In this document: piece after piece, positions 7,946 through 16,721 of the stretch
Layout of the letters: every line of letters begins with the position of its first letter
How positions within the stretch are numbered: position 1 is the first letter of the stretch
Assembly: GCA_002402045.2 (NCBI GenBank)
Contig: NVUX02000100.1
Coordinates: 1 to 35,284 of the forward strand
Origin: Paracoccaceae bacterium
GTDB taxonomy: Bacteria; Pseudomonadota; Alphaproteobacteria; Rhodobacterales; Rhodobacteraceae
Direction of reading: 5' to 3'
DNA length: 35,284 bases
The notes under the pieces: generated by a model
The model's input: only the letters and a program-made list of their open reading frames with translations
Database searches by the model: none
What the model was told of the DNA's origin: nothing
Made by a program: the position numbers and the translations under genes

Positions 7946-9496
7946 ATGTGGCGCGGGCTTGCCATAGCGGCTTTGTGCGCACAACAACTGGTGGCCCAGA
8001 CCCCGCACTCAGCCATTGACTGGCTATCCGAAAGCCTGTTGCAGCCGCCAAACTTTGTAATCTCCCCACCGGGGCGCACGGGCAATCTGCTGGCAACCTC
8101 CAATATTTTGGCCATGCCACTAGAAATGATCAGCCGAGACGCCGCGGGGCTTTTGCCGCCCGAAGTTACCGGATTTCCACGCGCGATTTGGGGCAGAACC
8201 CTCACTGAAGTTGCCGAACAACAGCTACGTTTGGTTAAGCATAGCAATGTGCCAGAAGTTATGGCGCTTTATAAGCAGGTGCTGTTGGCCCAAAGCGACC
8301 CGCCGCTGGATGCCGGACCGATGGGCACGCTTTTGCTTACGCGCATTGACCTTTTGGTGGCCATGGGCGCGCTCGACGAGGCCGAAACCCTGATTTTGCT
8401 GGCGGGCATCTCTGAGCCTGAAATTTTTCGCCGGTGGTTTGAGACCACGTTGATAGGCCAGCGCACAAACGCCCCCTGCAAAGCCCTGAGCGTGCAGCCA
8501 TCTCTGTCAGACGATATCGCCACGCGGGTTATTTGCCTTGCCCGCGCAGGAGATTGGAATGCCGCCGCCATCACCGTTTCATTGGCCGAAAGCCTCGGGC
8601 AAATCGCTGTGGATGACGCGGATTTGCTGGTGCGGTTTCTGGACCCCGAAATGTTTGCCGACCTGCCGGATGCGGGCAACCCAGACCCGCTAGACCCGAT
8701 CACCTTCACCCTACGGGAGTCGCTGGCTTTGCCACGCCCCGAAACCCCGCTGCCATTGCCATACCTAAACGCAGATTTGGGCCTGCGCACCCCCGCACGC
8801 CAACGCATTGTGGCCGCTGAAAGATTGGTCCGTGCCTCCGCTATTCCACCCGGTTTGCTCTTTTCAATTTACCGAGGCTCGCGGGCGGCGTCCTCTGGCG
8901 GCGCATGGGGGCGCGCCGAGCATGTGCAGGAACTTGACACGGCCTTGGTCAGTGAGGATGGCCAACGGCTGGCAGAAGCCATATCCACCACCATGATCGC
9001 GTTTTCCGATGCGGGGCTGCTTTATGCTTTTGCTTTTGAATATGCCGACACCTTGGCCCATTTCCCGCCAGACGAGGACACCGGCCAAATTGCCCCGCGC
9101 ATACGGCGCTTATTGCTGATTGCAGACCGCCCGATGGCGCAATGGGCAACCCTTGGCAGGGCAGACCCTCCGCGTGTGCAGTTTGCAACGCGGCTGGCAA
9201 GCCGCGCGCCCGTGCAGGGGGTAAGCCCCTATAGCCATGCCCTGCCCGAAGCCATTCACCTTGCCTTTGCCAACCTCACGCCAACGCAACGGGAAATACC
9301 TGAGCTGATGGCCAAAATCGACACCGGTCATTTTGCCGAAGTTTTGCTGCACGCGCTGTCTCTGCTGGCAGATGGCCGCGACGCCGCTCCGCAAGCCCTG
9401 CATGAGGGGTTATTTCTGCTGCGCAAGCTGGGCTTGGAAGACTCCGCACGGCGCGTCGCAATTCAGCTCCTTTTGATCGAGCCAGAACCGGCATGA
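7946..9496 (+). CDS. Secreted or periplasmic protein of unknown function, upstream of xerD
   Basis: The 516-residue product has an N-terminal signal-like stretch (LAIAALCAQQLVAQ, probable cleavage near residue 18) and then a largely helical, Leu/Ala-rich body with no catalytic motif I recognise. Spacing of helices such as MGALDEAETLILLAG and LARAGDWNAAAITVSLAE is reminiscent of TPR/SEL1-type helical repeats, but this is only an impression. It is sandwiched between a small membrane protein (1 bp) and xerD (4-bp ATGA overlap), which suggests coupled translation. Its role is unknown; a helical scaffold in the envelope is possible. Confidence 0.75.
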   Translation: MWRGLAIAALCAQQLVAQTPHSAIDWLSESLLQPPNFVISPPGRTGNLLATSNILAMPLEMISRDAAGLLPPEVTGFPRAIWGRTLTEVAEQQLRLVKHSNVPEVMALYKQVLLAQSDPPLDAGPMGTLLLTRIDLLVAMGALDEAETLILLAGISEPEIFRRWFETTLIGQRTNAPCKALSVQPSLSDDIATRVICLARAGDWNAAAITVSLAESLGQIAVDDADLLVRFLDPEMFADLPDAGNPDPLDPITFTLRESLALPRPETPLPLPYLNADLGLRTPARQRIVAAERLVRASAIPPGLLFSIYRGSRAASSGGAWGRAEHVQELDTALVSEDGQRLAEAISTTMIAFSDAGLLYAFAFEYADTLAHFPPDEDTGQIAPRIRRLLLIADRPMAQWATLGRADPPRVQFATRLASRAPVQGVSPYSHALPEAIHLAFANLTPTQREIPELMAKIDTGHFAEVLLHALSLLADGRDAAPQALHEGLFLLRKLGLEDSARRVAIQLLLIEPEPA

Positions 9497-10371
9497 CCCG
9501 CTGGATAGAGCCATTTCTGGAGGCCTTGCAAGCCGAGCGCGGCGCGGCAGATAACACGCTTATAAGCTACCACCACGACCTGATGGATTTTGCCGGCCAG
9601 TACAATATTGAAACAGCCGGGCCGGATGATATTATCCACTATCTGGCCGGGCTAGATGCACAGGGTTTGGCCCCGGCTACGCGGGCGCGGCGGCTATCTT
9701 CTCTCAAGCAGCTCTATACCTTTGCCTTTCAGGAGGGCTGGCGGACAGATAATCCGGCAGCGCGGATAAAAGGGCCAAAAAAGCAGAAATCACTACCAAA
9801 AACCCTGAGTGAGGACGATGTGACGGCCCTGCTTGAGGCCGCCGCCATTACCGGCCGATCCCATATTCGCAATGCCTGCCTTTTCCAGCTGCTTTACGCC
9901 ACGGGCCTTCGGGTAACAGAGCTTGTGAGCCTGCCGCTGGCTGCCGTGCAGGGCGACCCCCGAATGATTTTGGTAAAAGGCAAAGGCGGGGTGGAGCGCA
10001 TGGTGCCGCTCAGCCCGCCATCCAAAGTGGCGCTGGCCGCATGGCTGCCTTTGCGCGCGGCGGCGCAAAAGGAAAAGGCCCAATCCTCACGGTTTCTTTT
10101 TCCCAGCCGCGACCCCAAAAAACACCTCTCTCGGGTGCAGTTTTTTCGGCTGGTGACACAGGTCGCCCTCAAGGCCGGGCTAGACCCAAGTGCCATTTCG
10201 CCTCACACTATGCGCCATGCTTTCGCCACGCACCTGCTGGCCAATGGCGCAGATCTTCGCGCCATCCAAATGCTACTTGGCCATGCCGATATTGCCACCA
10301 CCGAAATTTACACCCATGTGCTGGACGAACGCCTAAAAGCGCTGGTGTTAGAAAAACACCCGCTTGCCTAA
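9493..10371 (+). CDS. xerD: Site-specific tyrosine recombinase XerD
   Basis: Xer recombinases resolve chromosome dimers at dif. The 292-residue length is standard. An N-terminal SAM-like DNA-binding domain (about 1-85) is followed by the catalytic domain with R140 (ATGLRVTEL), K164 (VKGKGGVER), H238 and R241 (HTMRHAFATHLL), H264 (LLGHADIATT) and nucleophile Y273 (EIYTHV). All active-site residues are present, unlike the two decayed phage integrases in this window. XerD is preferred over XerC because of the neighbouring aroK-aroB, a known alphaproteobacterial arrangement, but the two paralogues are hard to tell apart by eye. Confidence 0.93.
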   Translation: MTRWIEPFLEALQAERGAADNTLISYHHDLMDFAGQYNIETAGPDDIIHYLAGLDAQGLAPATRARRLSSLKQLYTFAFQEGWRTDNPAARIKGPKKQKSLPKTLSEDDVTALLEAAAITGRSHIRNACLFQLLYATGLRVTELVSLPLAAVQGDPRMILVKGKGGVERMVPLSPPSKVALAAWLPLRAAAQKEKAQSSRFLFPSRDPKKHLSRVQFFRLVTQVALKAGLDPSAISPHTMRHAFATHLLANGADLRAIQMLLGHADIATTEIYTHVLDERLKALVLEKHPLA

Positions 10372-10482
10372 ACGCCGCGCTGGCTCGCCGGTTTTACCAA
10401 AATTCATAATCCCTATATGGCCTCGCTTGCGCTTCGGCCCCTACCCCCGCATAATGGCGAAAATTTGAGAGGACAGCAGGCC

Positions 10483-11793
10483 ATGCCGCCGGAAATAAAC
10501 GAAATAAATGCAGGATACCCGCCAGAAATCTGGTGGATCGGGGGGGCAATTTTGCTTCTGCTCGTCATCTCGGCCTTCTTTTCCGGCTCTGAAACCGCGC
10601 TAACGGCCGCCAACCGCGCCAAGCTGCATCGCATGGCCGAAAAGGGGGATGCGGGCGCCAAGCGCGCGCTGACCCTTACGGAAGATAGCGAAAAACTGAT
10701 CGGCGCGGTGCTTTTGGGCAATAACCTCGTTAATATCCTCTCTGCGGCACTGGCCACCAGCCTGTTTACCCTGCTTATTGGCGCCAATGGGATTGCCGTA
10801 GCCACCCTGGTGATGACCCTGCTTGTGCTGATCTTTGCCGAAGTCCTGCCCAAAACCTATGCCATTACCAACCCAGAAACCGCCGCCGCCCGGGTATCAC
10901 GCGTGCTGGTGCCGATTGTGTTTTTGCTTTCTCCTATCGTAGGGGTCATCCGCTTTATTGTGCGCGGTATTTTGCGGCTGGTCGGCGTGAAAACAGACCC
11001 GGAGGCCAGCGTTATGGCCGCCCATCAGGAAATCGCCGACGCCATTTCACTACATCACTCCGAAGGCATGGTTGGCAAAGACGACCGCGACCGCCTGCTT
11101 GGCGCGCTGGACCTAAAGGAACGCGAGGTGGTCGAAATTATGCTGCACCGCTCCGATATAGAGATGATAGACGCCGACACTCCGTCCGACAAAATCCTTG
11201 CGCAATGCCTTCAATCCAGCCACACCCGCATCCCGCTTTACCGCGACGAACCGGAAAACATCATCGGCGTCATTCACGCCAAAGACCTCCTGCGCGAAGT
11301 GCATCAACGCTTTACTAGCAAGGGACTGGAAACATTCACTGATTTTGACATCATGACGATCGCGATGCCACCATATTTTGTGCCGGAAACCACCTCGCTA
11401 GATGACCAAATGCACGAGTTTCTGCGCCGAAAAGTGCATTTTGGTCTGGTGGTTGATGAATATGGTTCCTTGCAAGGGCTGATCACACTTGAGGATATTC
11501 TGGAAGAAATCGTTGGTGAAATCATCGACGAACATGATGATGACGAAAACGACCTAACCCGAGAAACCGATGGCTCGGTGGTGGTTGATGGCTCCATGAC
11601 CATCCGCGACTTTAATCGTGCGTGCGGCTGGTCGCTGAACGACGAAGATGCCAACACCGTGGCCGGGTTGGTTATTCATCAGGCGCAGATGATCCCCGTT
11701 GAAGGGCAAGTGTTTTCGTTCCAGGGTGTGCGCTTTGAAGTGCAAACCCGCGAAATAAACCGCCTGACAAAACTAAAACTGCGCAAGATCTAA
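10483..11793 (+). CDS. HlyC/CorC family membrane protein (DUF21-CBS-CorC_HlyC)
   Basis: The 436-residue product starts with a DUF21/CNNM-type membrane domain of about four segments (residues 20-165, including FFSGSETALTAANRAKLH), continues with a pair of CBS domains (about 190-320, SHTRIPLYRD and VVDEYGSLQGLITLEDILEE) and ends with a CorC_HlyC domain. Proteins of this family are linked to magnesium or cobalt efflux; the older name hemolysin is misleading. ATG 10483 is chosen because GAGAGGACA precedes it; the longer frame from 10417 lacks a site. It is followed by a hairpin terminator at 11805. Confidence 0.92.
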   Translation: MPPEINEINAGYPPEIWWIGGAILLLLVISAFFSGSETALTAANRAKLHRMAEKGDAGAKRALTLTEDSEKLIGAVLLGNNLVNILSAALATSLFTLLIGANGIAVATLVMTLLVLIFAEVLPKTYAITNPETAAARVSRVLVPIVFLLSPIVGVIRFIVRGILRLVGVKTDPEASVMAAHQEIADAISLHHSEGMVGKDDRDRLLGALDLKEREVVEIMLHRSDIEMIDADTPSDKILAQCLQSSHTRIPLYRDEPENIIGVIHAKDLLREVHQRFTSKGLETFTDFDIMTIAMPPYFVPETTSLDDQMHEFLRRKVHFGLVVDEYGSLQGLITLEDILEEIVGEIIDEHDDDENDLTRETDGSVVVDGSMTIRDFNRACGWSLNDEDANTVAGLVIHQAQMIPVEGQVFSFQGVRFEVQTREINRLTKLKLRKI

Positions 11794-11804
11794 GGCAAGC
11801 GCCC

Positions 11805-11826
11805 CACGCGCTTGCGCGTGATTTTT
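11805..11826 (+). terminator. Intrinsic terminator after the CorC-family gene
   Basis: CACGCGC TT GCGCGTG (11805-11820) forms a 7-bp GC-rich stem followed directly by ATTTTT. It lies 11 bp after the stop at 11793. A second hairpin at 11828-11848 (8-bp stem, CAAGGGGC) follows and may also separate this gene from the convergent HerA-like gene. Confidence 0.7.
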
Positions 11827-11863
11827 ACAAGGGGCTCGATGCCCCTTGCAAAAATTCTCCGGT

Positions 11864-13399
11864 TCAGCGCGATTTAAAGAACGACCCCAAAATGCCCCGT
11901 GCAATCGAGTTCCCCATTTTGTTGCCAAATGACCGCGAAAACGACTTGGCAAAAGCCTCCCCTGCACTATCGCTTCGCCGCTTCACTCGTTTCTTTGCAT
12001 TATAAGAATTTCCCGCCGAATATCGCCGTGCCGAGCTAAACTCACGAGGGGCTTCTGGCGCCTCCTGCACATCTTCCTCAGCCTGCTCCTCGGCGGCTTT
12101 AGCGCGCGCTGCAAGCATTTCAAACGCGCTCACACGGTCCACCGGCTTGTCATATATTGCCCCCAGCGGAGAACTTTCCATTATGGCTTTGCGCTCACTC
12201 ATATCCAAAGGCCCCAGCCGCGAGGATGGTGGGCGAATGAGCGTGCGCTCCACCATTGATGGCACGCCCTTGCGCTGCAATAAAGAGACCACAGCCTCAC
12301 CCACCCCCACATCTCTAATCGCGTCTTCGGTATCAAAGCGCGGGTTTGGCCGGAAGGTCTCAGCGGCGGCCCGCAGCGCCTTTTGGTCTCGTGGCGTATA
12401 GGCCCGCAAGGCGTGCTGCACACGGTTCCCAAGCTGGCCCAAAATATCCGAAGGCACATCATCCGGCTGCTGGGTAACAAAAAACACCCCAACACCTTTG
12501 GAGCGGATCAGCCGCACAACTTGCTCCACCTTGTTAACCAGCGCCTTGGGCGCATCATCAAACAACAGATGCGCCTCGTCAAAGAAAAACACAAATTTAG
12601 GTTTATCAAGGTCGCCAACCTCGGGCAGGTTTTCAAAAAGCTCGGATAGCAGCCAAAGCAGAAAAGTGGCATAAAGCCGCGGTGCACTCATCAGGCGGTC
12701 GGCAGCAAGGATATTTACGCGCCCCTGCCCAGAGGGCGTGGTCGCGATCATGTCCTCAAGCTTCAAAGCAGGCTCGCCAAAAAACTGCGCCGCGCCTTGG
12801 TTTTCCAACACCAGCAAGCGGCGCTGAATGGCCCCGATAGAGGCCTTTGAAATATTGCCATAGCGCAGGCCAACCTTGCTCGCATTTTCCCCGAGCCACA
12901 CCAGCAAAGACTGTAAATCTTTCAGATCCAGCAGCAGCATGGATTGCTCGTCGGCCATCCGAAAGGCGATGTTCAGCACGCCTTCTTGCGCTTCCGAAAG
13001 CTCTAGCAAGCGCGACAGCAAAAGCGGCCCCATTTCAGAGATCGTGGTGCGCACGGGGTGGCCTTTTTCGCCAAACAAATCCCAAAATGTTACCGGAAAA
13101 GCCTCATAGCCAAAATCCGTAAATCCAATAGTTTCGGCCCGCGAAACCAGCTTTTCATGCAACTTATGCGTGGGTGAACCCGCCGCCGCCATGCCCGAAA
13201 GGTCGCCCTTAACATCGGCCATAAATACCGGCACACCCGCCTTGGAAAAGCTCTCGGCCAGGATTTGCAGCGTCACGGTTTTGCCCGTGCCGGTGGCCCC
13301 GGCAATAAGCCCGTGCCGGTTTGCATATTTCAGCAGCATTTCCTCGGCGGTGGTATAGCCCTCGCCTGCCCCACCAATAAATATCCGGTCTTGTTCCAT
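11864..13399 (-). CDS. HerA-like ATPase (DUF853 / YjgR type)
   Basis: The 511-residue protein carries Walker A GATGTGKT at residues 34-41, a Walker B-like [12 protein letters not shown] near 280, and the [20 protein letters not shown] stretch typical of DUF853/YjgR ATPases. These are FtsK-HerA superfamily proteins thought to be DNA-associated ATPases, but their cellular role is poorly known. A basic, Ser/Arg-rich tail (from about 450) may contact nucleic acid or protein. It stands alone on the minus strand, with no NurA or defence partner nearby, so I read it as the housekeeping member rather than an antiphage HerA system. Confidence 0.9.
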   Translation of the reverse strand: MEQDRIFIGGAGEGYTTAEEMLLKYANRHGLIAGATGTGKTVTLQILAESFSKAGVPVFMADVKGDLSGMAAAGSPTHKLHEKLVSRAETIGFTDFGYEAFPVTFWDLFGEKGHPVRTTISEMGPLLLSRLLELSEAQEGVLNIAFRMADEQSMLLLDLKDLQSLLVWLGENASKVGLRYGNISKASIGAIQRRLLVLENQGAAQFFGEPALKLEDMIATTPSGQGRVNILAADRLMSAPRLYATFLLWLLSELFENLPEVGDLDKPKFVFFFDEAHLLFDDAPKALVNKVEQVVRLIRSKGVGVFFVTQQPDDVPSDILGQLGNRVQHALRAYTPRDQKALRAAAETFRPNPRFDTEDAIRDVGVGEAVVSLLQRKGVPSMVERTLIRPPSSRLGPLDMSERKAIMESSPLGAIYDKPVDRVSAFEMLAARAKAAEEQAEEDVQEAPEAPREFSSARRYSAGNSYNAKKRVKRRSDSAGEAFAKSFSRSFGNKMGNSIARGILGSFFKSR

Positions 13400-13560
13400 A
13401 TTGGCCCCTCAAACATGTTTCGCAAATTCTATAGGTATTTTCTGCAAAAAAACACCCCCGTTTGCGGGCGATATTTTGCCGAAAATTAACAGACCCGTTG
13501 ACACAGCCGCTGCTTCCTGACACCAACGATTAAACAAAATATCACAAAGGATTGCTTGAT

Positions 13561-14097
13561 ATGCGCCGTATACTCGCCACTGTTTTGACCGCAACCAGCC
13601 TGATGGGCACCATCGCCCTCGCACAAGATAGCGAATTCCCAACGCTGCAAGAGCTGGCAGACCAAAATAATGGCACCGTTGCGCGCCATGGTGAATGGGA
13701 AATCCGCTGCGGTGAAGATGGTGCAAATTGCCGGATGGTGCAGCTTGCGCTTGATGCAGACGGCAACAGCGTTGTGAGCGTTACCATGCAAGCGCTTCCG
13801 GAAGGCAGCTCGGCCCAGCTTGGCGTGGTTATGGTCTCCCCGCTGCTCACCCTGCTGCCGCGCGGCATTTCGGTCGCTGTCGGAGACGGCGTGCCAGCGG
13901 CTTATCCTTTCAGCTGGTGTGATAGCCAAGGCTGCTATGCCCGCTTTGGCCTAACCACGGCACAGGTAGAGGCATTTAAGGCTGGCGCGTCCGCGAATAT
14001 CAATATATTTGCGGTCACAGATGCTGAAAATCCGGTGCAAGCCACACTGTCACTTTCCGGCTTTACAGATGCCGTGGCTGATCTCTCAGGGCGCTAA
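13561..14097 (+). CDS. Invasion-associated locus B (IalB) family periplasmic protein
   Basis: The 178-residue product begins MRRILATVLTATSLMG and has a signal peptide cleaved after about residue 21 (IALA-QDS). The mature part has the IalB layout, including HGEWEIRCGEDGANC and WCDSQGCYARFGL, with two cysteine pairs likely to form disulfides. The family is named after a Bartonella invasion factor but is widespread in free-living alphaproteobacteria, where its role is unclear. ATG 13561 is preceded by AAAGGA. Its 3' end overlaps the convergent ketoacyl-ACP synthase gene by 12 bp. Confidence 0.85.
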   Translation: MRRILATVLTATSLMGTIALAQDSEFPTLQELADQNNGTVARHGEWEIRCGEDGANCRMVQLALDADGNSVVSVTMQALPEGSSAQLGVVMVSPLLTLLPRGISVAVGDGVPAAYPFSWCDSQGCYARFGLTTAQVEAFKAGASANINIFAVTDAENPVQATLSLSGFTDAVADLSGR

Positions 14098-15285
14098 ACG
14101 CAGCGCCAGCACGGCATTTAAGCCACCAAAAGCAAAAGCATTGCTGAGGGTCGCCCTCGGCTGTGCTTCTTGCGCCACATTAGCCACCACATTTAAGCTA
14201 CAGGCCGGGTCTGGCTGATCATGGTTGATCGTCGGGGCAAGAATGCCCTCGCGCAACGCCATGATACAGGCCAAAAGCTCCACCGCGCCCGTGCCACCAA
14301 TCAGATGCCCATGCATAGATTTGGTGGAGGAAATAGGCGGAGGGTTCCCACTGAAAACCTCCATAATAGCGGCACATTCAGTGCTGTCATTTCCCGCGGT
14401 TCCGGTGCCATGGGCGTTGATATAGCCAATATCTTCCGGCCCAAGCCCCGCATCATTTAGCGCGCCCTGCATGGCCCGCTCCGCCCCGCTTTGGTTGGGC
14501 ATCACAATATCTGAGGCATCCGACGTCATGGCAAAGCCAGCCACTTCGGCCAAAATTTCTGCCCCGCGCGCCTGCGCCACGTCCAACGCTTCAAATACAA
14601 ATACAGCAGCCCCTTCGCCTTGCACCATACCATCACGGTTGGCCGAAAAAGGCCGGCAGCCGGTTTTTGACATCACCCGCAAGCCTTCCCATGCCTTGAT
14701 CCCGCCAAAACACAGCATAGACTCAGATCCACCTGTCAGCATGGTATCAGCCATGCCCGCACGGATCATATGAAAGGCCTGCCCCATGGCATGATTACTG
14801 GAGGCGCAAGCGGTCGAAACCGTATAGCTCGGGCCGGTAATGCCGTGCAGCATTGAAAGGTGGCTGGCCGCCGCATTGTTCATCAAGCGCGGCACCACAA
14901 ACGGATGCACACGGTTTTTGCCGTCCTCATAAACCTTACGAAAGTTTTCGTCCTGCGTTTGCAGCCCCCCACCAGAGGTGCCCAGCACCACGCCGCTTTT
15001 GGGGCCAGCAAGGCCAGCCCCGGCCTGCGCCACCGCTTCCCGCGCGGCCAGCACGGCAAATTGCGTAAAGCGGTCATAGAACGAAAGCTCTTGCCGGGAA
15101 AAATGCGCGGCCTCGTTATAGCCGTGGATCTGCCCGCCAATCCGTATTTGCAGGCGCTCAACGTCTTGAAACTTAAGGGCCGAAATGCCCGAGCGCCCAG
15201 CCGCCATGCCGTCCATTGTCGCGCGCGCGCTCATCCCGAGCGACGAAACCGCCCCCATACCAGTAATAACAACCCGTCGTGCCAC
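14086..15285 (-). CDS. Beta-ketoacyl-ACP synthase, KAS II (FabF)-like
   Basis: KAS enzymes extend an acyl chain by condensing it with malonyl-ACP. The 399-residue protein has the Cys-His-His triad at C160 (STACASSNHA), H292 (NAHGTGTAGND) and H327 (TKSMHGHLIGGTG), with K322 nearby. It starts at GTG 15283-15285, directly after the stop of the ACP gene, which strongly suggests coupling. It is shorter than housekeeping FabF (about 412-420), and its pairing with a dedicated ACP after lpxD suggests a specialised acyl chain rather than bulk fatty-acid synthesis. That specialisation is inference. Confidence 0.9.
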   Translation of the reverse strand: MARRVVITGMGAVSSLGMSARATMDGMAAGRSGISALKFQDVERLQIRIGGQIHGYNEAAHFSRQELSFYDRFTQFAVLAAREAVAQAGAGLAGPKSGVVLGTSGGGLQTQDENFRKVYEDGKNRVHPFVVPRLMNNAAASHLSMLHGITGPSYTVSTACASSNHAMGQAFHMIRAGMADTMLTGGSESMLCFGGIKAWEGLRVMSKTGCRPFSANRDGMVQGEGAAVFVFEALDVAQARGAEILAEVAGFAMTSDASDIVMPNQSGAERAMQGALNDAGLGPEDIGYINAHGTGTAGNDSTECAAIMEVFSGNPPPISSTKSMHGHLIGGTGAVELLACIMALREGILAPTINHDQPDPACSLNVVANVAQEAQPRATLSNAFAFGGLNAVLALRLAP

Positions 15286-15549
15286 TTATTTAGCCTCAGC
15301 TATTAGGGCTTCAACAGCTTTAACAATGCTCGCTACAGAGCTGATATCAAAAGATTTGCTCTCAGGATCGTTGGCATTAAACGGCACATGCACATCAAAG
15401 GCCTCTTCAATGGCAAACACCGTTTCGACAAGCCCAAGGCTATCCACCCCGAGGCTTTCGAGCGTGGCATCAAGGGCAACTTCACACGGCTCAACCATCG
15501 CCTGTTCCGCAATGATTTCCCTTACTTTTGTCGCCACATTCTCTGCCAT
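15286..15549 (-). CDS. Acyl carrier protein, probably specialised
   Basis: The 87-residue acidic protein has the phosphopantetheine site LGVDSLGLVE, with S37 as the attachment residue. I chose ATG 15549 (MAENVATKVR); a longer frame adds only four residues. It is not the standard AcpP, being less acidic around helix II and having a distinct tail (NANDPESKSFDISS). It sits 29 bp after lpxD and immediately before a KAS gene. The layout recalls the dedicated ACP (AcpXL) systems that load long hydroxy-acyl chains onto lipid A, although the sequence is not obviously AcpXL. Confidence 0.88.
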   Translation of the reverse strand: MAENVATKVREIIAEQAMVEPCEVALDATLESLGVDSLGLVETVFAIEEAFDVHVPFNANDPESKSFDISSVASIVKAVEALIAEAK

Positions 15550-15578
15550 TGTATTCCTCATTTCGCTTGGTGAAAGAT

Positions 15579-16673
15579 TTAGTCTTTCCCGAGCAATTTT
15601 GAAACCTGTTTTTGTAGCACATCCACCTTAGCCACAAGCCTAGGCAAGCGGCGATAGGCTTTATAGCTTTCCACATTGGCCTCGGCCTTGATGGCAGGGT
15701 TACCCATGATAAACCGATTTGGCGGCACATTTGATGAAATACCAGCCTTGCCAGCCGCCACCACATTGGTGCCAATTTTTACATGGTCCGCCACCCCAAC
15801 CTGCCCGCCAAGGATCACCCGATCGGCCACCACAGAGCTGCCACCCACACCCACTTGGGCGCATAGCAAGCAATGGGCGCCCACCTGCACATTGTGGCCA
15901 AGCATCACCAGATTATCAATCTTGGTGCCGTTTCCAACCGTGGTATTTACAATGGTTCCACGGTCAATCGTGCTGCCCGCACCAAGCTCCACATCATCAC
16001 CGATGATGACAGAGCCAAGCGAGTTTGTCCGCGCAAAGCCATGTTTTTGCACGGAATCTGCTGCAGGCTGCTTGCCCGCACGCGCGGCCTCTACCGCACC
16101 GGCCTCGGGGCTAACAAAGGAGAACCCGTCGCCGCCGACCACCGCATTGGGTTGGGCAATAAACCGCTTTCCAATAACCACACGCGCCCCAATGCGCACG
16201 CCATTAAAGAGCAGGCAGTCAGACCCAATCGTGGCATTTTCAGCCACCGAAACATGTGAAAGTATACGAGCATTTTCGCCAATTTTCGCGCCAGCACCAA
16301 TGATCACAAACGGCCCAATAGACGCCCCGGCCCCAATTACGGCGCTGGCATCAATGACAGCACTTGGATGAATACCCACCGGCGCATGCACCGCAATTTC
16401 AAAAATCTTGTTAACGCCGCTCAACACATAGCGCGGATGCGGTGCAAATATGGCGGCCTCAAGCCCCAGCGCCTGCCAGTCTGCCCCCTCAGGCAATATC
16501 GCCACGCGCGCAGCGCCCTTGGCAAGATCGTCCAAAAACTTTGGGTCCATTGCCAGCGCGAGGTTATCAGCCTCCGCTGTTTCCGGCTGCGCGGGCCCGC
16601 GCAGCTCAATAGATAAATCGCCTACGGCTGTGGCCGCAAGCGATTCAGCAATTTGGTGTACCGTAAAAGCCAT
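15579..16673 (-). CDS. lpxD: UDP-3-O-(3-hydroxyacyl)glucosamine N-acyltransferase
   Basis: LpxD adds the second hydroxyacyl chain, from acyl-ACP, in lipid A synthesis. The 364-residue protein has an N-terminal uridine-binding domain (1-100) and a left-handed beta-helix built from hexapeptide repeats (about 105-320, such as IGAGASIGPFVIIGAG). The likely catalytic His is in LVMLGHNVQVG. The length fits the family, with an insertion near residues 195-212. It is normally found next to bamA, fabZ and lpxA; here it is placed instead with an ACP and a KAS, which is notable. Confidence 0.95.
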   Translation of the reverse strand: MAFTVHQIAESLAATAVGDLSIELRGPAQPETAEADNLALAMDPKFLDDLAKGAARVAILPEGADWQALGLEAAIFAPHPRYVLSGVNKIFEIAVHAPVGIHPSAVIDASAVIGAGASIGPFVIIGAGAKIGENARILSHVSVAENATIGSDCLLFNGVRIGARVVIGKRFIAQPNAVVGGDGFSFVSPEAGAVEAARAGKQPAADSVQKHGFARTNSLGSVIIGDDVELGAGSTIDRGTIVNTTVGNGTKIDNLVMLGHNVQVGAHCLLCAQVGVGGSSVVADRVILGGQVGVADHVKIGTNVVAAGKAGISSNVPPNRFIMGNPAIKAEANVESYKAYRRLPRLVAKVDVLQKQVSKLLGKD

Positions 16674-16721
16674 ATGACCCCCGATTATGCGCGGCCCGAA
16701 TGCAAACCGCCTATGGGCGTT

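Noticed and set aside
11864-13399. HerA-like ATPase as part of an antiphage system
   Set aside because: No NurA, SIR2, DUF4297 or other partner is adjacent, and the DUF853/YjgR type is common in core chromosomes.
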